The notes: generated from the sequence alone by a model not told the origin. A stretch of DNA of 64,000 nt from an uncultured Eubacteriales bacterium (GCA_900317375.1 ONGJ01000011.1:26722-90721), one strand, 5' to 3'; shown: positions 43,780 to 53,510, counted from the first letter of the stretch. Translations and numbers: made by a program.

Positions 43780-45528
43780 ATGGCATTTCCCGAGAATTTT
43801 ATCGACGAGCTGATCCAGCGAAACGATATCGTCGACGTGGTTGGAAGTTATGTAAACCTCTCCAAGCGTTCCGGGCAGAACTACTTCGGGCTGTGTCCCT
43901 TCCACAACGAGCGGACGCCTTCCTTTGCGGTCAACCCCAGCGGGCAGTTTTATCACTGCTTCGGCTGCGGCAAGGGCGGCGGTGTCATCAACTTCATCAT
44001 GGAGGCGGAAAACCTGCCCTACCCGGATGCGGTGGCATTTCTGGCCAAACGCGCCGGCATGCAGATGCCCGAGGAAAGTCAGGATCGGGATGCGGGACGG
44101 CGCAGGCGCCTGCTGGAGTTGAACAAAGCGGCGGCACGCTGGTTCTATGAACAGCTGGCCACGCCGGAGGGAAAGCGCTGTACGGACTACATGTTGAAGC
44201 GCGGAATCTCTCCGCAGGTCGCCCGGCGCTTCGGTCTGGGCTTTGCCCCTGAGAGCTGGGACGCACTGCGCAACGCCATGTCGGCCCAGGACTGGCGCGA
44301 GGATGAAATGCTGGCAAGCGATCTGATCCGCCGAAGCGAGCATGGATTCTATGACACCTTCCGCGACCGCCTGATGTTTCCGATCATCGACGTCCGGGGC
44401 GACTTTATCGGCTTTTCCGGACGCGCTCTCGGCGACAGAGGGGCCAAATACCTCAACAGCCGGGACACCATGGTCTACAACAAAGGCCGGAACCTGTTTG
44501 CGCTGAACCTGGCCAAGAAGTCCAAAAGCGGATATCTGATTCTCTCAGAGGGCAACATCGATATCGTCTCGCTGCACCAGGCCGGTTTTGACAGCGCCGT
44601 GGCTTCCCTGGGCACGGCCCTGACACCGGAGCAGGCGCGCCTGATGTCGCGGTATACCAACGAGGTTATTCTCGCCTACGACAGTGATGCCGCGGGGCAG
44701 AAGGCTTCCCAGCGCGCCATCGGCATTCTTGAGCGGCTGGATATGAAGGTTCGGGTGCTGCATATGGAAGGGGCCAAGGACCCGGACGAGTTTATCCGCA
44801 GCAAAGGGCCCGATGCCTTCCGCGCTCTGCTGGAGGGGTCAGAGGACCAGGTGGACTGGCGTCTGAACGCCATCACGGCAAAGTATGACCTGCACCAGCC
44901 GGATCAGAAGGTCGCTTTCCTGAAGGAAGCCACCGAGATGGTCGCGGCTCTGCCCGGGCAGGTAGAGCGCGAGGTTTACGCCATCCGTGTTGCCGGTCTT
45001 GCCGAAGTCACCCGCGAGGCAGTGGTCAGCGAGGTGGAAAGGCGGCGGCGACGGCGCCTGACCAGGGCGCAGAAAGAAGCCCAGCAGGCCATGATCCGTC
45101 CCGAGCGTATGAGCCAGCCGGCCTCTCGGGAGCTCCGGTACAGCGATCCGGTTTCCGCAGCGGCCGAAGAAGGTCTGATCCGCCTGCTGATGCTGGAGCC
45201 CGCTCTTGCCTCGCAGGACAGCCTGCCGCAGGCATCCGACTTTTCAAGTGAGGCTCTCGGTCAGATATACGCCCTTCTGAGAGGGCGGATTGCAGAGCGC
45301 GAGAGCACCGAGCTGGGTGCCCTTGCCGGCTCTCTCACACCCGATGAAATGAATCTGCTGGTCAGCATTCTGCAGAAGCCCGAGCAGCTGACCGGAAGCG
45401 AACGGGCACTGAAAGACTATACGACAAGAATCCTCGAGCAGAAAGAGCGCCGGGAACAGTCGGGCGCTCCGGACCTCAACGCACTGAGCGAGCGGCTCCG
45501 GGATAAAGGAAAGGGGTACCATTCATGA
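43780..45528 (+). CDS. dnaG: DNA primase
   Basis: The 582-residue protein has the N-terminal CHC2 zinc finger ([23 protein letters not shown]-like, residues 40-68), the RNA polymerase core, the TOPRIM motifs [16 protein letters not shown] and [12 protein letters not shown], and a C-terminal DnaB-interacting region. It primes replication. Its stop overlaps the rpoD start (ATGA), the macromolecular-synthesis arrangement. Confidence 0.97.
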   Translation: MAFPENFIDELIQRNDIVDVVGSYVNLSKRSGQNYFGLCPFHNERTPSFAVNPSGQFYHCFGCGKGGGVINFIMEAENLPYPDAVAFLAKRAGMQMPEESQDRDAGRRRRLLELNKAAARWFYEQLATPEGKRCTDYMLKRGISPQVARRFGLGFAPESWDALRNAMSAQDWREDEMLASDLIRRSEHGFYDTFRDRLMFPIIDVRGDFIGFSGRALGDRGAKYLNSRDTMVYNKGRNLFALNLAKKSKSGYLILSEGNIDIVSLHQAGFDSAVASLGTALTPEQARLMSRYTNEVILAYDSDAAGQKASQRAIGILERLDMKVRVLHMEGAKDPDEFIRSKGPDAFRALLEGSEDQVDWRLNAITAKYDLHQPDQKVAFLKEATEMVAALPGQVEREVYAIRVAGLAEVTREAVVSEVERRRRRRLTRAQKEAQQAMIRPERMSQPASRELRYSDPVSAAAEEGLIRLLMLEPALASQDSLPQASDFSSEALGQIYALLRGRIAERESTELGALAGSLTPDEMNLLVSILQKPEQLTGSERALKDYTTRILEQKERREQSGAPDLNALSERLRDKGKGYHS

Positions 45529-46796
45529 ACGACGAACTTCAGCTTACCGAAGAAGAACTGGAAAGCATGGCGGACAAGCTCATCGAGCAGGCTGCCGGTG
45601 CCGATATTGCCGAGCAGCAGGAGACCGAGCTGATCAAGGCTCCGAGAAAAAGCTCTAAAAAGAAGGAGCAGGTTCCGGACAACCGTCCGCCTGAGGAACG
45701 GCTGAAGGAGCTTTTCGAGAAGGGCAAGAAGGCCGGAAAGCTCACCGCAAAGGATCTAGAGCTGCTCAACGAGCTCAATCTCGAGGCGGAAGCCATTGAT
45801 CGCTTTTACGAGGAACTGGACAAGGCCGGGATCGAATTGGATTACGGCCCCGGCGACCTGCTGCCGGCGCTGGATGACGATCTGCTTCCCGAGCTGGACG
45901 ACCTGAGTGCGGTGGAGGAGGTGCCCGACGAGGAGGTTACCGATACCGACGCGCTGATGGACAGTTTTGCCACCGATGATCCGGTGCGCATGTACCTGAA
46001 GGAGATCGGCAAGGTCCCTCTGCTGACGCCGGAGGAAGAGGTCGAGCTGGCGCGAAAGATGAGTGAGGGCGACGAAGAGGCGAAGCGCCGTATGACCGAG
46101 GCGAACCTGCGCCTTGTGGTGTCCATCGCCAAGCGCTATGTCGGACGCGGGATGCTGTTCCTCGACCTGATTCAGGAAGGCAACCTCGGTCTCATCAAGG
46201 CCGTGGAGAAGTTTGATTACACCAAAGGCTACAAGTTTTCCACCTACGCGACCTGGTGGATCCGTCAGGCCATCACCCGCGCCATTGCGGACCAGGCACG
46301 CACGATCCGCATCCCTGTCCACATGGTTGAGACGATCAACAAGACCATCCGTGTCTCGCGTCAGCTGCTGCAGGAGCTGGGCCACGACCCCAGCGCCGAA
46401 GAAATTGCCGAGGTCATGGACATGCCGGTGGAAAAGGTGCGTGACATTCTGAAGATCGCACAGGAGCCTGTCAGCCTCGAGACCCCCATCGGTGAAGAAG
46501 AAGACAGCCATTTGGGTGACTTCATCCCCGACGAGGATGCGAGCGAGCCTTCTGAGGCCGCTTCCTTCTCCCTGCTGCGCGAGCAGCTGGAAGAGGTGCT
46601 CGACACACTCGCTCCGCGTGAGAAAAAAGTGCTGGAGCTTCGATTCGGCATCGTAGACGGGCGGACCCGCACCCTTGAGGAAGTCGGAAAGGAATTCAAC
46701 GTCACGCGTGAACGCATCCGCCAGATTGAGGCCAAGGCCCTGCGCAAGCTGCGCCACCCCAGCCGCAGCAAGAAACTTCGCGATTTTCTGAACTAA
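45525..46796 (+). CDS. rpoD: RNA polymerase primary sigma factor
   Basis: The 423-residue sigma-70 protein has an acidic region 1.1-like start, region 1.2 ([20 protein letters not shown]), 2.3-2.4 ([20 protein letters not shown]), region 3 and 4.2 ([20 protein letters not shown]). It recognises the TTGACA/TATAAT promoters seen across this window. Last gene of the hflX-yigZ-dgt-dnaG-rpoD run, ending at a strong terminator. Confidence 0.98.
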   Translation: MNDELQLTEEELESMADKLIEQAAGADIAEQQETELIKAPRKSSKKKEQVPDNRPPEERLKELFEKGKKAGKLTAKDLELLNELNLEAEAIDRFYEELDKAGIELDYGPGDLLPALDDDLLPELDDLSAVEEVPDEEVTDTDALMDSFATDDPVRMYLKEIGKVPLLTPEEEVELARKMSEGDEEAKRRMTEANLRLVVSIAKRYVGRGMLFLDLIQEGNLGLIKAVEKFDYTKGYKFSTYATWWIRQAITRAIADQARTIRIPVHMVETINKTIRVSRQLLQELGHDPSAEEIAEVMDMPVEKVRDILKIAQEPVSLETPIGEEEDSHLGDFIPDEDASEPSEAASFSLLREQLEEVLDTLAPREKKVLELRFGIVDGRTRTLEEVGKEFNVTRERIRQIEAKALRKLRHPSRSKKLRDFLN

Positions 46797-46802
46797 AGTT
46801 TC

Positions 46803-46835
46803 ACCCCCGCCGGCAAAAGCCGACGGGGGTTTTCT
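46803..46835. terminator. Terminator after rpoD
   Basis: CCCCCG-CCGGC, AAAA, GCCG-ACGGGGG, then TTTTCTC; it also lies against the stop of convergent queT. Confidence 0.85.
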
Positions 46836-47329
46836 CATGCGTTTCCCTGAGGGAAAATGACATCTCTTTTCTTATCCAGCACGAAGTACAGCAGCATGCC
46901 CAGAACGCCGCAGGAAAGGATCTCGCCGATGCAGACCGTCAGCATCATCAGGGGAATCGGCAGCTCGATCATGTAGGCGTATCGCAGCACAAAAGGAATG
47001 ATCAGCGTATTCGAGAGAATCGGCGGCAGGGGTGCCAGCCAGGGCGAAAACTTCCTCAGCTTCCAGGTGAAGAAAGCGCCGATCAGCGTTGCGAGGCTGC
47101 CGAAGATCACATCCGGGAGCATGGCGCCGCCCATGATGTTGCCGAGCAGGCACCCGAGGAAGAGCCCCGGAATCGCCGCCGGCGTGAACACGGGCAGGAT
47201 CGTCAGGGCTTCGGCGATGCGGACCTGAATCTCGCGGAAGGAAATCGGCGCAAAGATATAGGTCAGTGCCACATACATGGCCGCAATGATCGCCCCCTGC
47301 GCAAGAAAGAGAACGGATTTGTTTTTCAT
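46835..47329 (-). CDS. queT: QueT family queuosine-precursor transporter
   Basis: The ATG at 47329 gives 164 residues with five or six membrane segments, starting MKNKSVLFLAQGAIIAAMYV and carrying FREIQVRIAEALTILP, IPGLFLGCLLGNI and a PILSNTLIIPFVL segment typical of the QueT/DUF988 S component of ECF transporters. It likely imports queuine or preQ1. The upstream preQ1-type leader supports this. Confidence 0.9.
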   Translation of the reverse strand: MKNKSVLFLAQGAIIAAMYVALTYIFAPISFREIQVRIAEALTILPVFTPAAIPGLFLGCLLGNIMGGAMLPDVIFGSLATLIGAFFTWKLRKFSPWLAPLPPILSNTLIIPFVLRYAYMIELPIPLMMLTVCIGEILSCGVLGMLLYFVLDKKRDVIFPQGNA

Positions 47330-47340
47330 ATTCGGTTTTA

Positions 47341-47378
47341 CTCCTTGTTTTTTTAAGGTGGTTTTCAAGAGACACCTG
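47341..47378 (-). promoter_or_regulatory. preQ1-I type riboswitch candidate of queT
   Basis: On the minus strand AGGTG, a loop with TCTCTT and an A-run, CACCT, then AAAAAAACAAGGAG. The loop CUCUU can pair with AGGAG of the ribosome site, making the compact H-type pseudoknot of preQ1-I switches; the A-rich tail before AAGGAG fits too. Ligand binding would hide the ribosome site and stop queT translation. Confidence 0.7.
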
Positions 47379-47441
47379 TATTTTGAGCGGGCGTATCGTA
47401 TCACACCCCGCCGGAAAAAGCAAGTTTTTTCTTTGTCGGGC

Positions 47442-47786
47442 TCAGCGGTCCGGCAGGCCGAAGAGAGCGACCCAAATAACCGCAAGCTGGAGCACCAGGA
47501 TCAGGGGCATGCCCCAGCGGAAGGCAGCCTTCCGGGTTTTGTGGTGAAAGACGGCCATCCCGGCCATGGCCCCGATGCTGCCGCCCAGAATTGCCGCGAT
47601 AAAAAGCGTTTTTTCGGGAATGCGAGGCCTCGGCGCTTTTTCCCGTTCCGAGGTCTGCTTTTTTCTGCCGCGGCCCCGGGAACGCTGCCAGGCCTCATGC
47701 TGCTTTGCGCGCTTCTTGTCAATGCCGAACAGCACAAAGGTCACCAGGTTCACCAGCACCGCATAGCCGACAAAATACCAGATCAT
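47442..47786 (-). CDS. DUF1294 membrane protein
   Basis: The 114-residue protein begins MIWYFVGYAVLVNLVTFVLF, then the family core GIDKKRA and RIPEKTLFIAAILGGSIGAMAG, HHKT and a last hydrophobic helix. Three membrane segments. Function unknown; it overlaps the aro fusion gene by four bases and is probably translated with it, but DUF1294 proteins have no known link to aromatic synthesis. Confidence 0.88.
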   Translation of the reverse strand: MIWYFVGYAVLVNLVTFVLFGIDKKRAKQHEAWQRSRGRGRKKQTSEREKAPRPRIPEKTLFIAAILGGSIGAMAGMAVFHHKTRKAAFRWGMPLILVLQLAVIWVALFGLPDR

Positions 47787-49276
47787 AGTTTTGCCAGGAT
47801 GTCGTTGATCGTATCTCCAACAGCAGCATCGTTGCTGACCGCAACGTCCGCAAAGCGCCGGTACATCGGTCCGCGTACGGCTTCCATGGCATGCAGGTCC
47901 GCCCCCTGCGAGAGAGGCCGCCCTTCCCGGGCCAGGCTGTCAGCATCCCGCTCCAGCAGGACGATAATGCCGTTCTGGTGCAGCAGGGGGTAGTTTTCCT
48001 CCCGCGTGACGCAGCCTCCGCCGGTCGAGATGACCGCAGCCGAGCGTTTCCCCAGTTCTCTCAGAACCTCGGTCTCACGTCTCCGGAAGCCCTCTTCCCC
48101 TTCCCGGCGGAAGATTTCCGGAATGGTCAACCCCGCCTGCTTTTCTATCTCTTCGTCCGCCTCAAGATATGGGCGGTTCATTTTTTCAGCCAGAAGCTTT
48201 CCGACCGTGCTTTTGCCCGAGCCGGGCATTCCGATCAGGATCACGTTCTGCATTTCGGATGCGAGCAGAGCCGTAATCCGTTCGGTCTCCCGGTCGGGGA
48301 TGGTTTTTCCCTGAAAGATCTCGCTCGCACGCTTTGCCTGGGCAACCAGCATGCTGAGGCCTCCGGCATGCGGAATACCGAGCGTCTCCGCCTGCAGCAG
48401 CAGGGCTGTCCGGGCGGGGTTGTAAACCACGTCAAGAACTGCCTCCAGCTTCGGCAGGTCACGCAGGTCAACCGCCTGGGCGCCGTTGTTCGGATACATG
48501 CCCAAGGGTGTTGCATTTACCAGCAGAGAGGCGTCCCGATGGCGGTCAAGATTGGAATAGTTGTCCCTTCCGCTGCGCGAGAGGGTGATCACCTCGGCGC
48601 CGAGGCTTTTCAGAACCGCACAGACCGTTGCCGAAGCACCGCCGGTTCCGCAGACCAGGGCCTTTTTCCCCGCAGGGTCAAAGCCTGTCTTTCCGAGCAT
48701 GTGGCGAAAGCCGTAAGCATCTGTATTGTCGCCGAAAATGCTGCCGTCCGGACGGCGCAGCAGGGTGTTCACGCTGCCGATGGCGGCGGCGGTTTCGGAG
48801 AGCTCATCACAGAGGGGAATCACGGTTTTCTTGTATGGGATGGTTACATTCAGTCCGTGCCATTGTCCGCTGCGGACAAAGCCCACCACTTCTTCAGGCG
48901 CTTTTTCATAGAGCCGGTATTCATAATCGCCCAGCTCTGCATGGATCTGCGGAGAATAGCTGTGGCCCAGCGTTTCGCCCAGCAGGCCGCATCTCATGGT
49001 GTTCTGCGGCTGCGCCTCCAGTGTTTTCTCCTGCTGCGCGCGGGAGAGGGCCATAATCTCTGTAAACAGCGCCCTGACCTCAGCCTGATATTCCCCCGAG
49101 CTCCGGGCACTCAGCGTCTCGAGTTTCTCCGCTTCTCTGCCCGCATCCAGCACCGGGATTCCGTTTTGTTTCTTCCATATGCCGATCTCCCGGACGACGT
49201 TCATCCGTTCCTCAAAAAGCTGAAGAATCTCGGCATCGATCCGGTCCAGCTGTTTTCTGTAGTCTGCCAAATTCAT
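47783..49276 (-). CDS. Trifunctional chorismate mutase / shikimate dehydrogenase / shikimate kinase fusion
   Basis: The 497-residue protein has three domains. Residues 1-85 are an AroQ-type chorismate mutase (YRKQLDRIDAEILQLFEERM). Residues 94-335 are shikimate dehydrogenase with HSYSPQIH, IPYKK (Lys149), GDNTDAYG (Asp186), GTGGASAT and NATPLGM. Residues 343-497 are shikimate kinase with Walker A GMPGSGKST (349-357), LEADEEIE and STGGG. The domains join two steps of chorismate synthesis with the first step after chorismate towards Phe/Tyr. Each looks complete. It lies in the aro operon after aroC. Confidence 0.93.
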   Translation of the reverse strand: MNLADYRKQLDRIDAEILQLFEERMNVVREIGIWKKQNGIPVLDAGREAEKLETLSARSSGEYQAEVRALFTEIMALSRAQQEKTLEAQPQNTMRCGLLGETLGHSYSPQIHAELGDYEYRLYEKAPEEVVGFVRSGQWHGLNVTIPYKKTVIPLCDELSETAAAIGSVNTLLRRPDGSIFGDNTDAYGFRHMLGKTGFDPAGKKALVCGTGGASATVCAVLKSLGAEVITLSRSGRDNYSNLDRHRDASLLVNATPLGMYPNNGAQAVDLRDLPKLEAVLDVVYNPARTALLLQAETLGIPHAGGLSMLVAQAKRASEIFQGKTIPDRETERITALLASEMQNVILIGMPGSGKSTVGKLLAEKMNRPYLEADEEIEKQAGLTIPEIFRREGEEGFRRRETEVLRELGKRSAAVISTGGGCVTREENYPLLHQNGIIVLLERDADSLAREGRPLSQGADLHAMEAVRGPMYRRFADVAVSNDAAVGDTINDILAKL

Positions 49277-49279
49277 CGC

Positions 49280-50341
49280 TTATCCCTCCGGAAGAAGATC
49301 AAAAAGTACAATTGCGGCAGCGGCTTCTGCGACAGGTACCGCCCGCGGAACGATGCAGGGATCGTGACGGCCGCGGATCTGCAGGGTCTGGGTCTTCATG
49401 GTTTCCAGATTCACGCTCTGCTGCTCCATCGCAATGGACGGCGTCGGTTTGACTGCGAGGCGGAAGACAATCGGCATGCCGTTCGTGATGCCGCCGAGAA
49501 TGCCGCCCGCGTGGTTGGTCACCGTCGCGATCTGTCCTTCCCTGCCGATGCAGAAGGGGTCATTGTTCTCGCTGCCGCGCAGAGACGCTGCGGCAAAGCC
49601 CGCACCAAACTCGACACCCTTAACCGCCGGAATCGAAAACAGCATCTGGGAAAGCCGGCTTTCAAGTCCGCCAAAAAAGGGATCCCCGACACCGCCGGGA
49701 AAGCCGGTGATCATGCATTCGATGACGCCGCCGACGGAATCGCCCTCGGCCTTTGCTGTCCGGATGGCTTCTGTCATTTTCTCAGCTGCTCCGTCGTCCG
49801 AGACCGGGAAGGCCTTCTCCGATACCGGCCCGTCAAAGGCACTGTCATCCCGGACGGAGCCGATCTGAACGATCCGTGCCGCAACGGAAATGCCGCGGCG
49901 CTCAAGCTCCTGCAGCAGCACGCCGCCCGCGATGCAGAGCGGTGCCGTCAGGCGTCCGGAAAAGTGACCGCCCCCGGAAGCATCCTGAAACCCGTGATAG
50001 CGAAGCTGGGCAGTGAAATCGGCATGTCCCGGCCGGGGCAGGGTCTGCAGATCTGCATAGTCCTTCTTCCGCACATTGGTATTGCGGATGATCGCCGTCA
50101 GCGGTGCCCCGCAGGTCAGCCCGTCCTTCAGGCCGCAGAGGAACTCGGGTATGTCCTCCTCCCGACGTGCGGTGGACCATTCGCTCCGGCCCGGTGCTCG
50201 GCGGTCCAGAAAGCGCTGCAGCAGATCCGGGTCCACAGCCATGCCGGCCGGCAGGCCGTCCAGCGTCATGCCGATCGCTTCCGCATGGCTCTGCCCAAAT
50301 ATGCTCAGTCGGATACGCTTTCCGATCCAGATACTTGACAT
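49280..50341 (-). CDS. aroC: Chorismate synthase
   Basis: The 353-residue protein starts MSSIWIGKRIRLSIFGQSHA, with GRSEWSTARREEDIP, PRPGHADF, the ASGGGHFSGR active-site segment near residue 128 and GRHDPCIVPRAVPVAEA near the end. It makes chorismate from EPSP using reduced flavin. Its first 37 bases overlap the aroA 3' end. Confidence 0.97.
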   Translation of the reverse strand: MSSIWIGKRIRLSIFGQSHAEAIGMTLDGLPAGMAVDPDLLQRFLDRRAPGRSEWSTARREEDIPEFLCGLKDGLTCGAPLTAIIRNTNVRKKDYADLQTLPRPGHADFTAQLRYHGFQDASGGGHFSGRLTAPLCIAGGVLLQELERRGISVAARIVQIGSVRDDSAFDGPVSEKAFPVSDDGAAEKMTEAIRTAKAEGDSVGGVIECMITGFPGGVGDPFFGGLESRLSQMLFSIPAVKGVEFGAGFAAASLRGSENNDPFCIGREGQIATVTNHAGGILGGITNGMPIVFRLAVKPTPSIAMEQQSVNLETMKTQTLQIRGRHDPCIVPRAVPVAEAAAAIVLFDLLPEG

Positions 50342-51612
50342 GTTCTGCTCCTTTCATCCGCCAGGTTCTCCAGGTCCTTCCAGAAATCCGGGTAGGATTT
50401 TTCGACGCATTCGGGATCGCTTATGATCACGGGCTCCCGGCAGAGCGCTGCGGCCACTGCCGCGCTCATGGCGATGCGGTGGTCACGAAAGCTGTCAGCG
50501 TTTCCCCCGCGGAGCGCTCCACACCCCCGAATCACGAGGCCGTCCTCCTTCTCGTCGACCGCACCGCCCAGGTCCGCAATCAGCTGCGCCGTGCTGCGCA
50601 GACGGTCCGATTCTTTCATGCGCAGGCGGGCGGCGTTTTTGATCACGCTCTCCCCCTCAGCGGCACAGGCCAGCACACTGAGCACCGGAACCAGGTCGGG
50701 CACGCCGGCAGCATCCAGAACAAAGGGACGTCTCTTACCGGCCCTTACCGTGACGGCATCGCCGTGCCAGTTCACGTCTGCGCCGAAGGAGAGAAGCGTG
50801 TCCAGCACAGCCCGGTCGCCCTGCGGCGAATCCGGCCGAAGCCCCCGAACCGTGATCCCGTGTTCCGACAGGGCGCCAAGGCAGAGGAAAAAGGCGGCAC
50901 CGGACCAGTCCCCCTCCGCGGTCAGTTCCCGCGGCAGGCGGCAGGTCTGCCCGCCGGGTATCCGCCACTCATGTTCTGCCCTTGCGAAGACAATACCGGC
51001 GCTTTCCAGCACGCCCTCCGTCATAAGGATATAGGCGGCTGATTCCAGGCTTCCTTCCGCCCGCAGCACGCTGTCTTCTTCCAGCAGCGGCAGCGCAAAC
51101 AGCAGGCCGCTGAAGTACTGCGATGAGATATTGCCGGGCAGGCAATAGATGCCCGCTGAAAGCCGGCCGCCGGCATGCAGGCGGCCGCCGTCCCGGGCAA
51201 TGATCATGCCGTGCCGCCTCAGTTCGTCCTCAAAGAGGTCCATCGGCCTCTGCGGCAGGCGCCCTTCCATATGAAAGCATCCGTCAAGGCCCAAAGCACC
51301 GAGAACCGGAAGCAGAAAACGAAGCGTGGAGCCGCTCTCTCCGCAGGGCAGGACCGCCTCTCCGTTCGGTGTCCGCGGCCTGTCTGGAGGGACGGCTGAC
51401 AGGCGGCTTTCGGTGCAGCCGATTTCCGCTCCCATGGCCCGCAGGCAGTCCGCCGTAGCCAGGATGTCCCTGGAAAGGCCCCGCAGCCGGATGCTCACAG
51501 GGCTTTCCCCGAGAGCCGCCGCGATCAGAAGGCGGTGCACGTGCGATTTGGACGAGGGCACCGTCACTGTGCCGCAGCGCGCCCCGGGGGATACGGTCCG
51601 CGGGCCGCTCAT
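50305..51612 (-). CDS. aroA: 3-phosphoshikimate 1-carboxyvinyltransferase (EPSP synthase)
   Basis: The 435-residue protein has the two-domain EPSPS layout with PSSKSHVHRLLIAAAL, LPCGESGSTLRFLLPV (family LxxxxSGTxxR region; Ser replaces Thr), LPGNISSQYFSGLLFA and RMKESDRL near 360, then DHRIAMS. It joins PEP to shikimate-3-phosphate. The SGST rather than SGTA sequence is typical of class II-like enzymes. Its ATG overlaps the ancestral aroB stop as ATGA. Confidence 0.95.
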   Translation of the reverse strand: MSGPRTVSPGARCGTVTVPSSKSHVHRLLIAAALGESPVSIRLRGLSRDILATADCLRAMGAEIGCTESRLSAVPPDRPRTPNGEAVLPCGESGSTLRFLLPVLGALGLDGCFHMEGRLPQRPMDLFEDELRRHGMIIARDGGRLHAGGRLSAGIYCLPGNISSQYFSGLLFALPLLEEDSVLRAEGSLESAAYILMTEGVLESAGIVFARAEHEWRIPGGQTCRLPRELTAEGDWSGAAFFLCLGALSEHGITVRGLRPDSPQGDRAVLDTLLSFGADVNWHGDAVTVRAGKRRPFVLDAAGVPDLVPVLSVLACAAEGESVIKNAARLRMKESDRLRSTAQLIADLGGAVDEKEDGLVIRGCGALRGGNADSFRDHRIAMSAAVAAALCREPVIISDPECVEKSYPDFWKDLENLADERSRTCQVSGSESVSD

Positions 51613-51651
51613 ACAGTCTCCCCGCAGCCGACCTTCAGCAGCTGCCTGAGT

Positions 51652-52677
51652 TCATCCTTTGAAACCGCAGCCGATGCTTCTCGGCAGCACAAGGTTCATC
51701 TTCCCGTCAGCGATCTTTTTATCCAGCATCATAATGGAGAACAGCTCTTCCGCGTCGTACTCCGTCTCAGTCGGAAGGCCGAAGTGCCGCAGAAGACTGA
51801 GAATCGCATCAAAACTCACCGGATCCAGCGTGCCGGTTGAGACGGCAGCCCGGCAGGCCATGGCGGTGCCGACCGCAACGGCTTCCCCGTGCAGCAGCGT
51901 ATAGCCGCTTCTCTGCTCAATGGCATGTCCAAAGCTGTGCCCCAGGTTCAGCAGACGCCGCCGTCCGACATCCCGCTCATCCTCCTCCACGATCTCGGCC
52001 TTCAGCCGTACGCAGGCCTCGATGATCTCCGGCAGGGCATCGAAAAGCCGGGCAGGCTCGGTGTGCTGCAGCAGGTCGAACAGATCAGGGTCACCGATCA
52101 CGGCGTCCTTGATCACCTCCGCCATCCCCGCCCGCAGTTCGCGCTCCGGGATTGTTAAAAGTGTGTCAGTGTCGCACAGGACCAGCTGCGGCTGGTAAAA
52201 GGCTCCGACCTGGTTTTTGGCCGCCGGTAGATTCACCGCTGTCTTTCCTCCGACGGACGAGTCAACCGCGGATAAAAGCGTCGTGGGAACCTGCACGAAA
52301 CGGATGCCGCGCTGATACGTCGCGGCCGCGAATCCGGTCAGATCGCCGGTCACACCACCGCCAAGAGCGACCAGGCAGTCCGAGCGGCTGAACTGTCGAT
52401 CGGTCAGCTCGTTCATCAGCTCGCCGTAGCAGGCAAGGCTCTTGGTGCTCTCCCCCGCCGGAAAGACAACGGCATCTGCCTGGAACCTGGCCTTCCGGAG
52501 GCTCGTCAGCGCGGTCTGCCCGTAGAGCGGAAAAACGTTCTCGCCCGACACGACGACGCATCTGCCGCCCATGCCGAGCCTTTGCATCTCTTCTCCGAGC
52601 GTCCTGATCAGGCCGGAGCCGACTTTCACCTCATAGCATCCGGAGGGCGTATTCACCGGAATCACAATGTTTTTCAC
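51652..52677 (-). CDS. aroB: 3-dehydroquinate synthase, C-terminus frameshifted
   Basis: The GTG at 52677 overlaps the tyrA stop by one base (TAGTG). The protein has VVSGENVF, FPAGESTKS, ALGGGVTGDLTGFAAATYQRG near residue 98, SVGGKTAVN, and the zinc ligands in LNLGHSFGHA. It cyclises DAHP to dehydroquinate. The frame ends in LPRSIGCGFKG at 51652. The other frame continues as VSKDELRQLLKVGCGETV and stops at 51609, forming ATGA with aroA. About 17 terminal residues are thus shifted out of frame, by a 2-base loss or 1-base gain near 51660. Confidence 0.9.
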   Translation of the reverse strand: MKNIVIPVNTPSGCYEVKVGSGLIRTLGEEMQRLGMGGRCVVVSGENVFPLYGQTALTSLRKARFQADAVVFPAGESTKSLACYGELMNELTDRQFSRSDCLVALGGGVTGDLTGFAAATYQRGIRFVQVPTTLLSAVDSSVGGKTAVNLPAAKNQVGAFYQPQLVLCDTDTLLTIPERELRAGMAEVIKDAVIGDPDLFDLLQHTEPARLFDALPEIIEACVRLKAEIVEEDERDVGRRRLLNLGHSFGHAIEQRSGYTLLHGEAVAVGTAMACRAAVSTGTLDPVSFDAILSLLRHFGLPTETEYDAEELFSIMMLDKKIADGKMNLVLPRSIGCGFKG

Positions 52678-53510
52678 TAGCCGTCTACCTCTTCCTTCAT
52701 GCGCTTGCCCTCCTCCAGGAGTGCCGTCAGGGTTTCCCGATCCCCGTTCTCCATTGCGTCGCGGTAAGCCGTAAGGTTTTCGATCAAGGTGTCGACCTCG
52801 CGGATCAGACAGTCGCGGTTTTCCAAAAACAGCTCTGCCCACATCGGCGCGTTCAGCCAGGCGACTCTGGTCAGGTCCTTGTAGCTGCCGGCCGAAAATC
52901 CGTGGTGCAGACGCGCTGTCGGGCTCTTGACATAGGCATTCGAGACAATATGGGCCAGCTGCGAGGTGAAAGCAATCATCTCGTCGTGCTTATCGGCTGT
53001 CGTGACCGAAAACCGGCTGAAGCCTGCCGGTTTCAAAAGGTTCTTGACCTTCTCCAGCAGGTAGATATCGTCAAAATCGGGCGGCACAATCACCATCGGG
53101 GCGTTCTTATAGAGACTGGCCCGGGCATACTTGTAGCCGGAAAACTGGGTGCCGGCCATCGGGTGCCCGCCCAGATAAGTAAAGCCGTGTTCCTCGGCGA
53201 TCGGAAAGCAGGCCTCGCAAACGACGCGCTTGGTCCCGCAGCAGTCGATCACCACCGGCTTATCACCGAAATAGGGGGCGAACTCCGTAATGCTCTGAAT
53301 CGCAGCCTCCGGATAGATCGTCACAAGCACCAGGTCACAGGTTCCCACATTCTGCTCTGTCAGTTCGCCGTCCACATCGCCTGAGAGGCGGGCGAAATCC
53401 AGCACGCTTTTTGAGCGGTTCCTGGCGAGGACCTCCCATCCGGCTTCGTGGTAAGCCTTGGCAAAGCTGCCGCCGATCAGGCCCAGACCGACAACTCCTA
53501 CCCGGCTCAT
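52677..53510 (-). CDS. tyrA: Prephenate dehydrogenase
   Basis: The 277-residue protein has the Rossmann motif GLGLIGGSFAKAY (residues 7-19), CGTKR, LGGHPMAGT (near 114) and the helical C-terminal dimerisation part. It oxidises prephenate to hydroxyphenylpyruvate for tyrosine. There is no ACT domain, so allosteric feedback by tyrosine through that domain is not expected; the tyrosine leader upstream of the operon could provide the control instead. It overlaps the DAHP synthase gene by four bases. Confidence 0.92.
   Translation of the reverse strand: MSRVGVVGLGLIGGSFAKAYHEAGWEVLARNRSKSVLDFARLSGDVDGELTEQNVGTCDLVLVTIYPEAAIQSITEFAPYFGDKPVVIDCCGTKRVVCEACFPIAEEHGFTYLGGHPMAGTQFSGYKYARASLYKNAPMVIVPPDFDDIYLLEKVKNLLKPAGFSRFSVTTADKHDEMIAFTSQLAHIVSNAYVKSPTARLHHGFSAGSYKDLTRVAWLNAPMWAELFLENRDCLIREVDTLIENLTAYRDAMENGDRETLTALLEEGKRMKEEVDG

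Noticed and set aside
47891-50338. 815-codon open frame on the plus strand opposite the aro genes
   Set aside because: It lies wholly antisense to the AroE/K fusion and aroC, has no recognisable domain, and follows their third-codon GC bias.
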